DNA of 47,366 nucleotides from Quadrisphaera granulorum (GTDB taxonomy: Bacteria > Actinomycetota > Actinomycetes > Actinomycetales > Quadrisphaeraceae), in the NCBI RefSeq assembly GCF_003149145.1, contig NZ_QGDQ01000037.1:1-47366 (forward strand). The letters run 5' to 3'. Shown here one piece after another: positions 24,815-33,246 of this stretch. The position numbers and the translations under genes were made by a program. Position 1 is the first letter of the stretch. Every line of letters starts with the position of its first letter. The notes beneath the pieces are model-generated. The model was not told where the DNA came from. It saw nothing but the letters and a program-made list of their open reading frames with translations, and did not search any database.

Positions 24815-25069
24815 TCAGCAGAGGACACCGGGGCTCTCGCGAGGCCCGTCGTCATCCCGCGGGGTCGCGCTCACCACCTCTCGCGGGATGGCAGTCAGCG
24901 TCTTGGCGGGCTTCGCCGGAGGCGCTGGCCGCCCCTTCTGATCTCGGGCCTGTTCGCGTTCGCGGCGCCGCTCGCGCAGCTGCATCGAGAGCAGTGCCTG
25001 GTACTCCTCGTGGACGCCGACCCCTGAGTGCCTCGAACCACCCAGGGAGCCGATCGGTGAGATCGCCAT
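24815..25069 (-). CDS. Possible small charged protein
   Basis: This 84-residue frame, starting at the ATG at 25069, has coherent composition and strongly GC-biased third positions. It encodes an N-terminal ISPIGSLGGSRHSGVGVHEEY, a basic helix (ALLSMQLRERRREREQARDQ) and a Pro/Ala-rich end. No family is recognised and no ribosome binding site is obvious. It lies 60 bp after the ABC exporter on the same strand and may be its last cistron. The 150 bp between it and the upstream plus-strand gene hold repeat copy A. Confidence 0.48.
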   Translation of the reverse strand: MAISPIGSLGGSRHSGVGVHEEYQALLSMQLRERRREREQARDQKGRPAPPAKPAKTLTAIPREVVSATPRDDDGPRESPGVLC

Positions 25070-25128
25070 AACCTGATGGTGACCGAGCGCCACAGTTCAT
25101 GACAGATCGTGATGGGCAGAGCACCCGA

Positions 25129-27066
25129 TCAGCGCATCAAGACCGCCCTGCCCCCGCACGACAGGTCTGCGCCGATGACCGACTGAGCGGGGGGAGCTGC
25201 TGCGAGAGCGGCAAACGCACCGCCGGAGGCCAGCAGCTCCTCGCGGGGGCCCTGCTCGACCACGCGGCCGCCGTCGAGCACCGCGACCCGGTCGGCTCCG
25301 GTCACCGTGGAGAGCCGGTGGGCGATCATGATCGTCGTCCGGCCGCGGCGGGCCTCGTCGAGCGCGGCCTGCACCGCGCGCTCGGTGGTGTTGTCGAGCG
25401 CCGAGGTGGCCTCGTCGAGCACGAGCACCTTCGGGTCTCGCAGCAGCGTGCGGGCGATGGCTAACCGCTGCTGCTCACCACCGGAGAAGCGGTGGCCGCG
25501 GGCGCCGACGAGGGTGTCGTAGCCGTCGGGGAGTGCGGCGATGACGTCGTGCACCTGGGCCCGGCGGGCCGCCTCCTCGATCTCCGCGTCGGTGGCGGAC
25601 GGCTTCGCGTGGCGCAGGTTCTCGCGCACGGTGGCGTGCAGCAGGTACGTCTCCTGCGACACCACTCCGACGAGCTGCGCGAGCGTCGCGAGCGACATCT
25701 CGCGCAGGTCCACGCCGTCGATGAGCACCCGCCCGGAGCTCGGGTCGTGCAGGCGCGCCACGAGCGAGGCCAAGGTCGACTTGCCGGAGCCGGTGCGGCC
25801 CACGAGGGCCAGCGTGGAGCCGGCGGGCACGTGCACGTCGACGTCGTCCAGAGCCCTCCGCTGCGACCCCGGGTAGCTGAACGACACCTGCTCGAAGCGC
25901 ACGTCACCGCGGGCGGCCGCGACGTCGACGGAAACCGGGTGAGCGGGCTCGGCGATGTCGACCGGCAGGTCGAGGTACTCGAAGACGCGGCTGAACAGCG
26001 CCATCGACGCCGTGAGCTGCACGCCGACGTCGAGCAGACCCATGAGCGGCCGAAAGATCGCCGCCTGGAGCGCGGTGAACGCCACGAGCGTGCCGACCGT
26101 CATGCCGTCGGAGGTCGCGGGCAAGCCCGCAGCCAGGTAGATGAGGGCGGGGATGGTCGCGAAGACGACGTTCATGGTGGCCATCCGCCAGCGCCCGGCG
26201 AGCGAGGCACGAACCTCGAGGTCGACCAGCTCGGCCGACGTCGCCGCGAACCGCTGGGCCTGCGCGTCGGCCGTGCCGAGGGTCTTGGTGAGCAGCGCGC
26301 CGGAGACGGACAGCGACTCCTCCACCTGGTGCTGCAGGTCAGCGAGGCGCCGCTGCTGGGCGCTCGTGATGGAGCGGCGCAGCAGCGCGACGCGGCGAGT
26401 GAGCCACACCGACGGCGGCAAGACGATGAGCGTCAGCAGGGACAGTCGCCACGACAGCGCTGCCATGGCGACGGCCGTGCCGACCACGGTGGTCACGTTG
26501 GACGCCAGCGACGTCGCCGTTGACGTCACCACCGACTGCATGCCGCCGATGTCGTTGGTGAGACGCGAGGTGATCTCGCCGCCGCGGGTGCGGGTGAAGA
26601 AGTCCATCGACTGCCGCTGCAGGTGCGTGAAGACGGACGTGCGCAGGCGGTGCATGACCTTCTGGCCGACGCCGGTGGACACCCACGCCTGCACGACACC
26701 CAGCAGCGAGGTGATGGCCGCGACGGCCACCATGCCCGCCACCGCGAGGACGAGCAGACGGATATCGGCGTGGGGCAGGGCGTCATCGATGACCGTGCGC
26801 ACCAGAAACGGCGAGGCCAACGACACCACCGACGACGCCACGATGAGGACGACGACGAGCGCCACCTGCCAGCGGTACGGCGCGAAGAGCGCGGCGATGC
26901 GGCGCAGGGAGACGGGTGAGCGGCGGAGCTGCTCGCGGTCGGCACGCGCGGCGGCACTGTTGGCTGAGCGGCTGGCTGATCGGCCACCCGCGCCAGGACC
27001 GCCGGGGTTTCCCGGCGTGGTGGTGGGGACGAGGGGACTGGAGAGAGGGGACGACGTGATGACCAC
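25129..27066 (-). CDS. ABC exporter, fused membrane and ATPase domains
   Basis: This 645-residue half-transporter would work as a dimer in the cytoplasmic membrane, exporting a drug, lipid or peptide. Six membrane helices span about residues 65-345 (starting RIAALFAPYRWQVALVVVLIVASSVVSLA). The ATPase domain follows: Walker A GRTGSGKST, Q-loop VVSQETYLLHATVRENL, signature FSGGEQQRLAIAR, Walker B VLVLDEATSALD and switch IAHRLST. The N-terminal 45 residues are disordered. GAAAGGG lies before the GTG start. It is divergent from the MarR gene with a shared operator, so it is probably a regulated efflux pump. Confidence 0.94.
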   Translation of the reverse strand: MVITSSPLSSPLVPTTTPGNPGGPGAGGRSASRSANSAAARADREQLRRSPVSLRRIAALFAPYRWQVALVVVLIVASSVVSLASPFLVRTVIDDALPHADIRLLVLAVAGMVAVAAITSLLGVVQAWVSTGVGQKVMHRLRTSVFTHLQRQSMDFFTRTRGGEITSRLTNDIGGMQSVVTSTATSLASNVTTVVGTAVAMAALSWRLSLLTLIVLPPSVWLTRRVALLRRSITSAQQRRLADLQHQVEESLSVSGALLTKTLGTADAQAQRFAATSAELVDLEVRASLAGRWRMATMNVVFATIPALIYLAAGLPATSDGMTVGTLVAFTALQAAIFRPLMGLLDVGVQLTASMALFSRVFEYLDLPVDIAEPAHPVSVDVAAARGDVRFEQVSFSYPGSQRRALDDVDVHVPAGSTLALVGRTGSGKSTLASLVARLHDPSSGRVLIDGVDLREMSLATLAQLVGVVSQETYLLHATVRENLRHAKPSATDAEIEEAARRAQVHDVIAALPDGYDTLVGARGHRFSGGEQQRLAIARTLLRDPKVLVLDEATSALDNTTERAVQAALDEARRGRTTIMIAHRLSTVTGADRVAVLDGGRVVEQGPREELLASGGAFAALAAAPPAQSVIGADLSCGGRAVLMR

Positions 27067-27096
27067 GCCCTTTCTGTCGCGGATCGGAATGGTGCT

Positions 27097-27119
27097 GAGG
27101 TTACCTCACAAAGAGGTAA
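27097..27119. promoter_or_regulatory. MarR operator between exporter and regulator
   Basis: TTACCTC at 27101-27107 and GAGGTAA at 27113-27119 form a perfect 7-bp inverted repeat with five bases between. GAGGTTACCTC at 27097-27107 is itself an 11-bp palindrome, so three GAGGT half-sites are packed in 23 bp. This is a classic MarR-type operator in the 81-bp divergent gap. Confidence 0.8.
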
Positions 27120-27135
27120 GCACAAGGTCGCGCGC

Positions 27136-27141
27136 TAGCAT
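27136..27141 (+). promoter_or_regulatory. Leaderless-type -10 element for marR
   Basis: TAGCAT fits TANNNT and lies six bases before the GTG at 27148, and 16 bp after the operator, so a bound repressor would cover the -35 region. No ribosome binding site is present. Confidence 0.6.
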
Positions 27142-27147
27142 TCCCGG

Positions 27148-27678
27148 GTGAGTCCCAGCCACCAGAGCAGCCCTCCGGGCAGACGCGACAACAGCGCCGA
27201 GCTGGCCGACGCACTGCTCGGCGCCGCCCGCGCGCTGCGCCGCGGCTTCCACACCGCACTGGAGCCGGCGGGGCTCTCCCCGCACCACGCGCGGGCGCTG
27301 CGCGTGCTCGCCCACGCAAACCACACTCGCGACAACGCTTCCCAGGACAGCGCCTCCCAGAGCGACGGCGTACGCATCTCCGAGCTGGCGGCCGCGCTGC
27401 GCATCGCGCCACGGTCGGCCACGGAAGTGGTCGACGGGCTGGCAGACCGCGGCCTCGCGGAACGCCGCGCTGACCCGGCGGACCGGCGCGCCGTCGTCGT
27501 CGTCCTCACCGAGGCCGGTCGGGAAGCGGTGGCGCACGCGGAGCGGGCCCGCACCCGCGCCGCCGCCGAGCTGTTCGGCACCCTCACCGACGACGAGCGC
27601 GCGAGCCTCACCGCTCTCCTGCGCCGTCTGCCCCCCGACGCCGCAGTGTCAGATGGTGGAGGCCGGATACGGCCTTGA
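27148..27678 (+). CDS. MarR-family transcriptional regulator
   Basis: This 176-residue winged-helix repressor has LADALLGAARALRRGFHTALEPAGLSPHHARALRVLAHAN as the dimer helices and the start of the DNA-binding domain. RISELAAALRIAPRSATEVVDGLADRGLAERRADPADRRAVVVVLTEAGREA is the recognition helix and wing. A short Asn/Ser/Gln-rich insertion sits between helices (residues 53-70). It probably represses the divergent exporter and itself. Its last nine residues (SDGGGRIRP) and stop codon come from repeat copy B. Confidence 0.92.
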   Translation: MSPSHQSSPPGRRDNSAELADALLGAARALRRGFHTALEPAGLSPHHARALRVLAHANHTRDNASQDSASQSDGVRISELAAALRIAPRSATEVVDGLADRGLAERRADPADRRAVVVVLTEAGREAVAHAERARTRAAAELFGTLTDDERASLTALLRRLPPDAAVSDGGGRIRP

Positions 27679-27710
27679 GGTCCTGACACTGTGCCTCGAC
27701 CTGACACTGC
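27643..27710. repeat. 68-bp structured repeat, copy B, across two gene ends
   Basis: This copy aligns without gaps to copy A. GCAGTGTCAG at 27643-27652 pairs perfectly with CTGACACTGC at 27701-27710 and nearly with 27682-27691; AGGCCG at 27660-27665 pairs with CGGCCT at 27670-27675 around GATA. It contains the stop codons of both convergent genes: TGA of the MarR gene at 27676-27678 and that of the jetD-like gene at 27649-27651. The two genes therefore overlap by 30 bp inside it. Confidence 0.87.
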
Positions 27711-28995
27711 GGGCGGTCGGGCTGCCGAGGGCATCGGTGACAAGGGTGCTCAGCACGGCCTCCTCCTCGACCACGCGCTGGGCACGGTGCATCGCCGGTC
27801 CGAGCTCGGCGTCCCAGGACGCAGTAACGGACCCCACGGGCGCCGCCCTGCCCAGCCCTGCGTCTAGCGCTTCCGCGTAGTCGGCGGCGCCCATGCGCCA
27901 GGGCAGAGCGCCCACCTCGCGCACCAGCCAGTCGGTGATGGCGACGCCGTCGGGGTCGAAGTCGCCGTGGTGCCGCAACTCCCAGCCGGCGGCGCGCAGC
28001 TCCCGCAGCAACCGCACCGCAGCCGCCGATGGCCACCCCGCGGTGCACACCACGGGCGGCGGGGCGACGCCGGCGGCCAGCGCCTGGTCGGCGATGCTGG
28101 AGAGCACCACGGGGTTCTCGACCACCCGCACCACGGCCGGCGGGAGCCACGCGGGCGGGTCGAAGCGCAGCTGCCGCAACGTCAGCACCACCGGCTGCCC
28201 GGTCTCGGCCCACGCGGCGAGCGCCCTCCCGGTGGCCCCCTCGGGTTCGGCGGGGAGAGCGAGGGTCAGCACCGTCGACGACACCTCGTCACGGACGACG
28301 CCGACCGCCGCCCACGCCTCACGGTCACCCTCGTCCGTCACCTCAGCAGGAACGTCGACGAGCGCCCGCGCGGCACGCAGTGCCAGGCTCGCGAGCGGTC
28401 CGCGGTCGAGGGCGTGCGCCGATCCGGTGGCGTCGTGGGCGAGCGACCCGATGGCCACGCCGTCGGCGGGCAGGCGCTGCAGCACCCCGGCGAGCTGCTC
28501 CGCGAGCGCACCGGCCACCTCCGGAGTCGGCGCTGCCCGGCGGGCGATGCCGGTGGCCAGCTCGCGCTGCCACCAGGCGCGCAGCGCGTCGCGATGTCCC
28601 ACCGCCGGGTGCCCCTCGACCACCTCGAGGACGGGTGCCCATGCCGCCTCCCACGCGGCGCGGCGCTCGGCCAGCACCTCGGCGCGGACCTCGTAGGGGC
28701 CGGTGAGGGCGACGACGGCGGCCTCCAGCCCTGCCGACCACACGCCGCTGCGCGCCAGCTCAGCCTCCAGCTCGGCGAGCCGCACGGACGCCGTGGTCGA
28801 CGGTCGCAGCGGCGTCCCGAACAACCGAGCCACGGCGGCGCGCTGCGCGGTGGTCGCCGACCGCAGCGTCACCGTCCCCTCCAGCGGACGGCCCGCCTCC
28901 AGTCGGTAGCGCATCCGCTCCAGCAGCCACGCGAGGTCCGGCCCGCCGAGGAGCCGGCGCAGCCGCTCAAGGTCTCCACTCAACGAGTCCCCCAC
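27649..28995 (-). CDS. jetD: JetD-like Toprim nuclease of a type III Wadjet system (DUF2399, TIGR02679)
   Basis: This 448-residue protein has an N-terminal TIGR02679/DUF3323-type part (DLERLRRLLGGPDLAWLLERMRYRLE, LRPSTTASVRLAELEAEL) and a C-terminal DUF2399 Toprim domain related to topoisomerase VI subunit A. The Toprim Glu is in VVENPVVLS (about residue 295) and the DxD is in HHGDFDPDGVAI (about 343), so the metal site is intact. In Wadjet systems this subunit cleaves the DNA that the SMC complex has extruded. The last 20 residues (after VTDALGSP) are encoded by copy B of the repeat and replace the natural C-terminus. It begins 12 bp after the ATPase gene. Confidence 0.92.
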   Translation of the reverse strand: MGDSLSGDLERLRRLLGGPDLAWLLERMRYRLEAGRPLEGTVTLRSATTAQRAAVARLFGTPLRPSTTASVRLAELEAELARSGVWSAGLEAAVVALTGPYEVRAEVLAERRAAWEAAWAPVLEVVEGHPAVGHRDALRAWWQRELATGIARRAAPTPEVAGALAEQLAGVLQRLPADGVAIGSLAHDATGSAHALDRGPLASLALRAARALVDVPAEVTDEGDREAWAAVGVVRDEVSSTVLTLALPAEPEGATGRALAAWAETGQPVVLTLRQLRFDPPAWLPPAVVRVVENPVVLSSIADQALAAGVAPPPVVCTAGWPSAAAVRLLRELRAAGWELRHHGDFDPDGVAITDWLVREVGALPWRMGAADYAEALDAGLGRAAPVGSVTASWDAELGPAMHRAQRVVEEEAVLSTLVTDALGSPTARSVRSRHSVRTSRPYPASTI

Positions 28996-29007
28996 GCATT
29001 CAGCAGC

Positions 29008-32000
29008 TCACGAGTCGAAGAGGCCGTCCTGCTCCAGCTCGGGCTCGCGCCGCGGCTGCGGGGCCGTCGCTGAACCAGCTGGCCGAGCACCGGCCCCACC
29101 ATCCGCGCGGGTGCGCTCCCGCCCGTCCCACCGCCACGGCGTCACGAGCACCGCGTCGACGCCTTCGAGCCGCGACAGCTGCGCGATGCCCAGCCCCGGC
29201 ACCTGCGGGTAGCAGCCCCACTCGCGCTCGCTGGTCATGACGACGTCGAGGTCGAACGCGGCGAGCAGACCGAGGTAGTCGGCGCGAGCGGTGTCGTCGA
29301 CCCCGGCGAACGCCTCGTCGAGCATCACCAGCCGCGGCGCGTGCGGGTTGGGTGCGGACCCGTAGTGCGCGGCGGCCGCGGCGAACAGCGGCACGCTCGC
29401 CGCCAGCACCCGCTCACCGCCGGAGGCCGGCCCTGTCGCGGCGCGCCACTGCCCGCCCTGCCAGCGCTGCACGGCGAACCGGTGCCAGGTCCGGTAGTCC
29501 AGCGCCCGTCCGAGCTGCTCCAGCCACGAGCCGCCGGGGTCCGCGGCGCGCACCGCCTGCACCTGAGCGGTGAGGAAAGCGGCGACGGCGGCGCGGTCGG
29601 CCGCCGACCACGCGTCCGCGTTCTGGCGCAGCAGCCGGCTGCGAGCGGCTTCGAGACCGGCGGGGCCGTCCTCGCGGGGCACCCAGCGCAGTCGCAGCCG
29701 CATGCCCGCGCTGGTGGGCCGCTGCTCCAGCTCGACGTTCATGCTCGCCACCTGCGCCTCGGCGGCGGAGACCAGGTCGGCCAGGGTGCTCGCCACCTCG
29801 TCGATGAGGTAGTTCTCGATGACCTCCCGCTCGCGGGCATCGAGCAGCTCGGTGCGCTCGGCGACATCGGCGGCGAGCGCCTCCTCCAGCTCGACCAGCG
29901 TGGTGGCCCTCCCCCGGAACACCACGTCGACGACGAGCAACCCGGCGTCTCCGGCAAGCTGCCCGGCCATCCGCACCGTCGCCTGGTGGCCGTCGGGCCG
30001 CAGGACGTCGTCGATGGTGCGCTGCTCGCTGGTCACGCGGTTCTGCGCACGGGTCAGCGCGTCGTCGTCGGAGACGACGTCGGCCAGGGCCGCCTCGACA
30101 GCGCGAGCCAGGCGGACGGCGGGCTCAGCGGCCCACGGGGCGTCGCCGTCGGGAACCACCACCTCGGGGACGGCGACGGCGAGCAGCCCGCTCGTCGCCG
30201 TTGCCTGCCATGCGGCCACGGCGGCGTCGCGCTGGTCGCCGTCGCGGGAGAGCTGCTCCGCCAGCGACGTGACACGGCTGTCAGCGGCTCCGGCGTCACG
30301 CTCAGCTCCTGAAAGGGCCGCCTGGGCGGCCCGTCGCTGCTCCGCGGCGGTCCGCTTGTCCCTGTCGACCTCTTCCCGCTCGGCGAGCAGCGCCGCGGCG
30401 TCGAGCCCGACCGTGCGCTCCATCGTCTCCCGCGTCTCGTGGGCGGCGGCGGCCTCGCGGCGGCGCTGCTCCAGCTCCTCGGTGGCCGCCTGCGCAGCGG
30501 ACCGTTCGTCGGCGGCGCTCTCCTGTGCCTGCACCGCCTGCTCGCGCGCGGCGCGCAGTGCTTCCAGCGCCGGCCACAGGACGGCGACCGCCCGGTCCCA
30601 CCGATCGCTCGCCGCGGCGACCCGCGCCCGCTCCTCGGCGTCAGCGGGCAGCGCCAGCTGGGTGGCAGCGTCGGTCAGCGCCTCAGCGGCCACCTGGGCA
30701 GCCGACGCCGCCCGTGCCGCAGCGCTCGACGCTTCGACGACGGCGACCCGCAGCTCCTCGCGCTGCCGGACGCGCGCCGCGACGTCGAGCACGGCCTGCA
30801 GCACCTGGCGTCCGCTCGGCACCGACCCCGCCTCGCGCTTCGCGGCGGCCAGCCGAAGGCCGACCGCGTCAGCAGCGGCCTGAGCGTCGAGCTCACGCTG
30901 GGACGCCTCCGCCAGCTCCGACCGCGCGGCAGCCATGCGGGCCATCCGCGCCCGCTCGCGCGACGAGGCCCCGAGGTGCTCGCTGCGCTCCTTGCGCCAC
31001 GAGCCGCTGGTCACGGGCGTGCCGTACCCGCCGTCGACGTCCACCCAGACGCGACCCCGAGCCCCCTCGGCCTCACCCACGCCGATGCCCGCGAGCACCG
31101 CCGCGACGTGCTCAGCGGTCAGACCCGAGCCGTCGGGCAGCTCGTCGGCGGGGCGCAGCAGCTCCCCCAGGTGCGAGCCGGTGCCGTCGTCATCCCCAGG
31201 CCCACCACGGTGAGGGTGGACGACGACGTCGCCCGCCAACCGCACCCCAGCATCCGGCCCGACCCACGCGTCGAGCAGACCCGACGCCTCCAGCGCCGCC
31301 TCGAGGCCGGCCGCCGCTCGATCGTCGAGAGCGTCCGTGAGCTCCACGAGCTGCCACAGCGGAGCGCCGAGCACCTGCTCGCGGACGCCCGGCTCCCGCG
31401 TGGGCAGGAGCGCGGGCGGGCGGTGCTCGCCGCGTTCCAGCCGGCGCAGCTCCTCGGTGAGCGCGGACACCAGCGCACCGGCCTCCACTGCTTCACGCTC
31501 AGCCGCCTCCCGCTGCGACGTCAGCGACGCGACCGCCGCGGCGTGCGCCTCCGCCGCGAGCGCCGCCAGCGGCAGGTCGCCCCCCTCACCGGCTCCCGCG
31601 CCCGCAGCCGCCCACGTCTCGACGGCCGCCAAGGCTCCGGCGTGGTCAGGCACGTCGAGCTCGGTGAGCTGCTGCAGCCACGCGGCGCTCTCGCGAACCA
31701 GCGCACGTGCAGCGTCCGCCTGGGCGGCCTCCGCCTCGGCGACACGTTCCGCGGCACGCTCCACCGCAGAACGGGCGCGGTCGACCTCGGCCCGAGCCTT
31801 GGCGTGCTCGTCGGCGGCCCGCTGCTGCGCCCTGGCGAGGTCTTCGAGGTGCTTCAGATCACGACGACGACGCTCCGCCGCATGCTGCGCTCCGCGCTGC
31901 CACGGCCCGAGGTCGGCCGGGGGCGCGGTGACGTCGAGGGGTTCGACGGTGCCCGCGGCGAGCTCGTCGGGCGACGGCAGCGTGGCCTCGCGCGCTGCGT

Positions 32001-33246
32001 CACGCACCGCCTGCTCGCGCGCGGCCGCGCCTGCGGCTGCGGAGTCGCGACGGCGCACCGCGTCGGCGGCCTGCCTCTCGGCCCGATCGGCACGCTCGGC
32101 AGCGCGGGCAGCACGCTCAGCGGCCCGTGTGGCTTCGGTCTGGGCAGCCTCGTCGGCGCGTCGGACGCCCTGGATGACCTCCACCGAGCTGGCGCGGGGG
32201 TCCTTGGCGAGCGCGACTTCCCGCGCCTGCAGCACCTCGACCCGCTCCGCGCTGGCGCGGTCTGCCTCCTGCGCGGCGGTCAGCGCGGTGAGGGAGTCCT
32301 CCAGCGTGCGGCGGGCCGCGGCGAGCGTGCGTCCGGTCTCGTCGTAGCGCGCCTGCGCCGACCTGGGCGGCGCCGCAGCACGCCGGGCCGCGACGCGCGC
32401 GTACCCCCGGTAGTGCCCGAGGAAGCTACGGGCACCCGCGTGCGCCTCCACCGTCCTGTCGAGAGCAGCGCGATCTTCCTCCAGCGACCGGTAGCTCTCG
32501 GCGACGTCAGACAGCACCGCCTGGTCGAGCGGCGGCAGCGCCGCGGTGAGCGCGTCGGACAGCTTGCTCTCGCTGGGCTTGCGCGAGAGCTGCGGCTGAC
32601 GCAGCTGCACGAGCAGGTCGACGAGGGCGGTGTACCGCTGCTCCCCCAGCCCGAAGAACAGCTCGTCGACGGCGTGGCGGTGGTCGCGCGCGGTGGTCGT
32701 CACGCGACCGTGACCCGGCAAGGCTTCCAGCGCGGCCTCGAGCCGGTCCTGCGTGAGCACCGTGCGGGAGGCGTCCACGAGGTGCAGGTCCACCCCCACC
32801 CGCGCAGCAGCCGTGAAGAACCACTTCTTGACCACGCCGCGCCCGCGAGCGGCCTTCACCCCGAACCCGATGGTGACGACGTGCTCGCGGCCGTCCTCGT
32901 CGAGACGACCCAGCTCCAGCCAGCTGTACCCGGTGCGCTCCGGGTTGGGGTGCTCCCCGCCCAGAAGGAGGTTCCACTCCATCTTCTTCTGCGAGTCACC
33001 GTCGGGCTCGAGGCGGTGACCGGCCGTCTCGCCGTCGAAGAGGAACGGCAGCAGCAGCGCGAGCACCTTCGACTTGCCCGCGCCGTTGTTGCCGCGCAGC
33101 AGGAGGCGGCCGTCGTGGAACCAGAAGTCCTGGTCGTCGTAGTAGTAGAGGTCCACGAGGCCCGCACGCAGCGGCTGCCACCGCCGGCGCAGCGGCACCG
33201 GCAACACCGGCAGGTCCGATGCCGGGAGAACGGAGGTCTCGGTCAC
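29008..33246 (-). CDS. jetC: JetC-like SMC ATPase of a type III Wadjet system (TIGR02680)
   Basis: This 1412-residue motor subunit resembles MukB/SbcC. Walker A is GNNGAGKS at residues 52-59 in RLLLRGNNGAGKSKVLALLL. The head is completed at the C-terminus by the signature SGGERVLAASVPL (about 1278) and Walker B RLVMLDEAFAGVDD (about 1305). Between them are long Ala/Arg/Glu-rich coiled coils (residues 300-560 and 780-1060) and a central hinge region. TIGR02680 proteins use ATP to extrude DNA loops and detect small circular DNA. The GTG start overlaps the DUF2398 stop (GTGA), showing translational coupling. Confidence 0.94.
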   Translation of the reverse strand: MTETSVLPASDLPVLPVPLRRRWQPLRAGLVDLYYYDDQDFWFHDGRLLLRGNNGAGKSKVLALLLPFLFDGETAGHRLEPDGDSQKKMEWNLLLGGEHPNPERTGYSWLELGRLDEDGREHVVTIGFGVKAARGRGVVKKWFFTAAARVGVDLHLVDASRTVLTQDRLEAALEALPGHGRVTTTARDHRHAVDELFFGLGEQRYTALVDLLVQLRQPQLSRKPSESKLSDALTAALPPLDQAVLSDVAESYRSLEEDRAALDRTVEAHAGARSFLGHYRGYARVAARRAAAPPRSAQARYDETGRTLAAARRTLEDSLTALTAAQEADRASAERVEVLQAREVALAKDPRASSVEVIQGVRRADEAAQTEATRAAERAARAAERADRAERQAADAVRRRDSAAAGAAAREQAVRDAAREATLPSPDELAAGTVEPLDVTAPPADLGPWQRGAQHAAERRRRDLKHLEDLARAQQRAADEHAKARAEVDRARSAVERAAERVAEAEAAQADAARALVRESAAWLQQLTELDVPDHAGALAAVETWAAAGAGAGEGGDLPLAALAAEAHAAAVASLTSQREAAEREAVEAGALVSALTEELRRLERGEHRPPALLPTREPGVREQVLGAPLWQLVELTDALDDRAAAGLEAALEASGLLDAWVGPDAGVRLAGDVVVHPHRGGPGDDDGTGSHLGELLRPADELPDGSGLTAEHVAAVLAGIGVGEAEGARGRVWVDVDGGYGTPVTSGSWRKERSEHLGASSRERARMARMAAARSELAEASQRELDAQAAADAVGLRLAAAKREAGSVPSGRQVLQAVLDVAARVRQREELRVAVVEASSAAARAASAAQVAAEALTDAATQLALPADAEERARVAAASDRWDRAVAVLWPALEALRAAREQAVQAQESAADERSAAQAATEELEQRRREAAAAHETRETMERTVGLDAAALLAEREEVDRDKRTAAEQRRAAQAALSGAERDAGAADSRVTSLAEQLSRDGDQRDAAVAAWQATATSGLLAVAVPEVVVPDGDAPWAAEPAVRLARAVEAALADVVSDDDALTRAQNRVTSEQRTIDDVLRPDGHQATVRMAGQLAGDAGLLVVDVVFRGRATTLVELEEALAADVAERTELLDAREREVIENYLIDEVASTLADLVSAAEAQVASMNVELEQRPTSAGMRLRLRWVPREDGPAGLEAARSRLLRQNADAWSAADRAAVAAFLTAQVQAVRAADPGGSWLEQLGRALDYRTWHRFAVQRWQGGQWRAATGPASGGERVLAASVPLFAAAAAHYGSAPNPHAPRLVMLDEAFAGVDDTARADYLGLLAAFDLDVVMTSEREWGCYPQVPGLGIAQLSRLEGVDAVLVTPWRWDGRERTRADGGAGARPAGSATAPQPRREPELEQDGLFDS

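Noticed and set aside
24689-25027. A plus-strand frame of 112 residues beginning in repeat copy A
   Set aside because: Its start is inside the repeat stem and its composition is poor; the minus strand here codes better.
24676-27710. The two 68-bp repeats as a CRISPR array or transposon ends
   Set aside because: There are only two copies, 3 kb apart, with ordinary genes between them and no spacers, cas genes, transposase or target duplications.
29008-33246. The large ATPase as the repair protein SbcC or a housekeeping SMC
   Set aside because: There is no SbcD partner, and the DUF2397/DUF2398/DUF2399 neighbours with coupled starts fit Wadjet instead.
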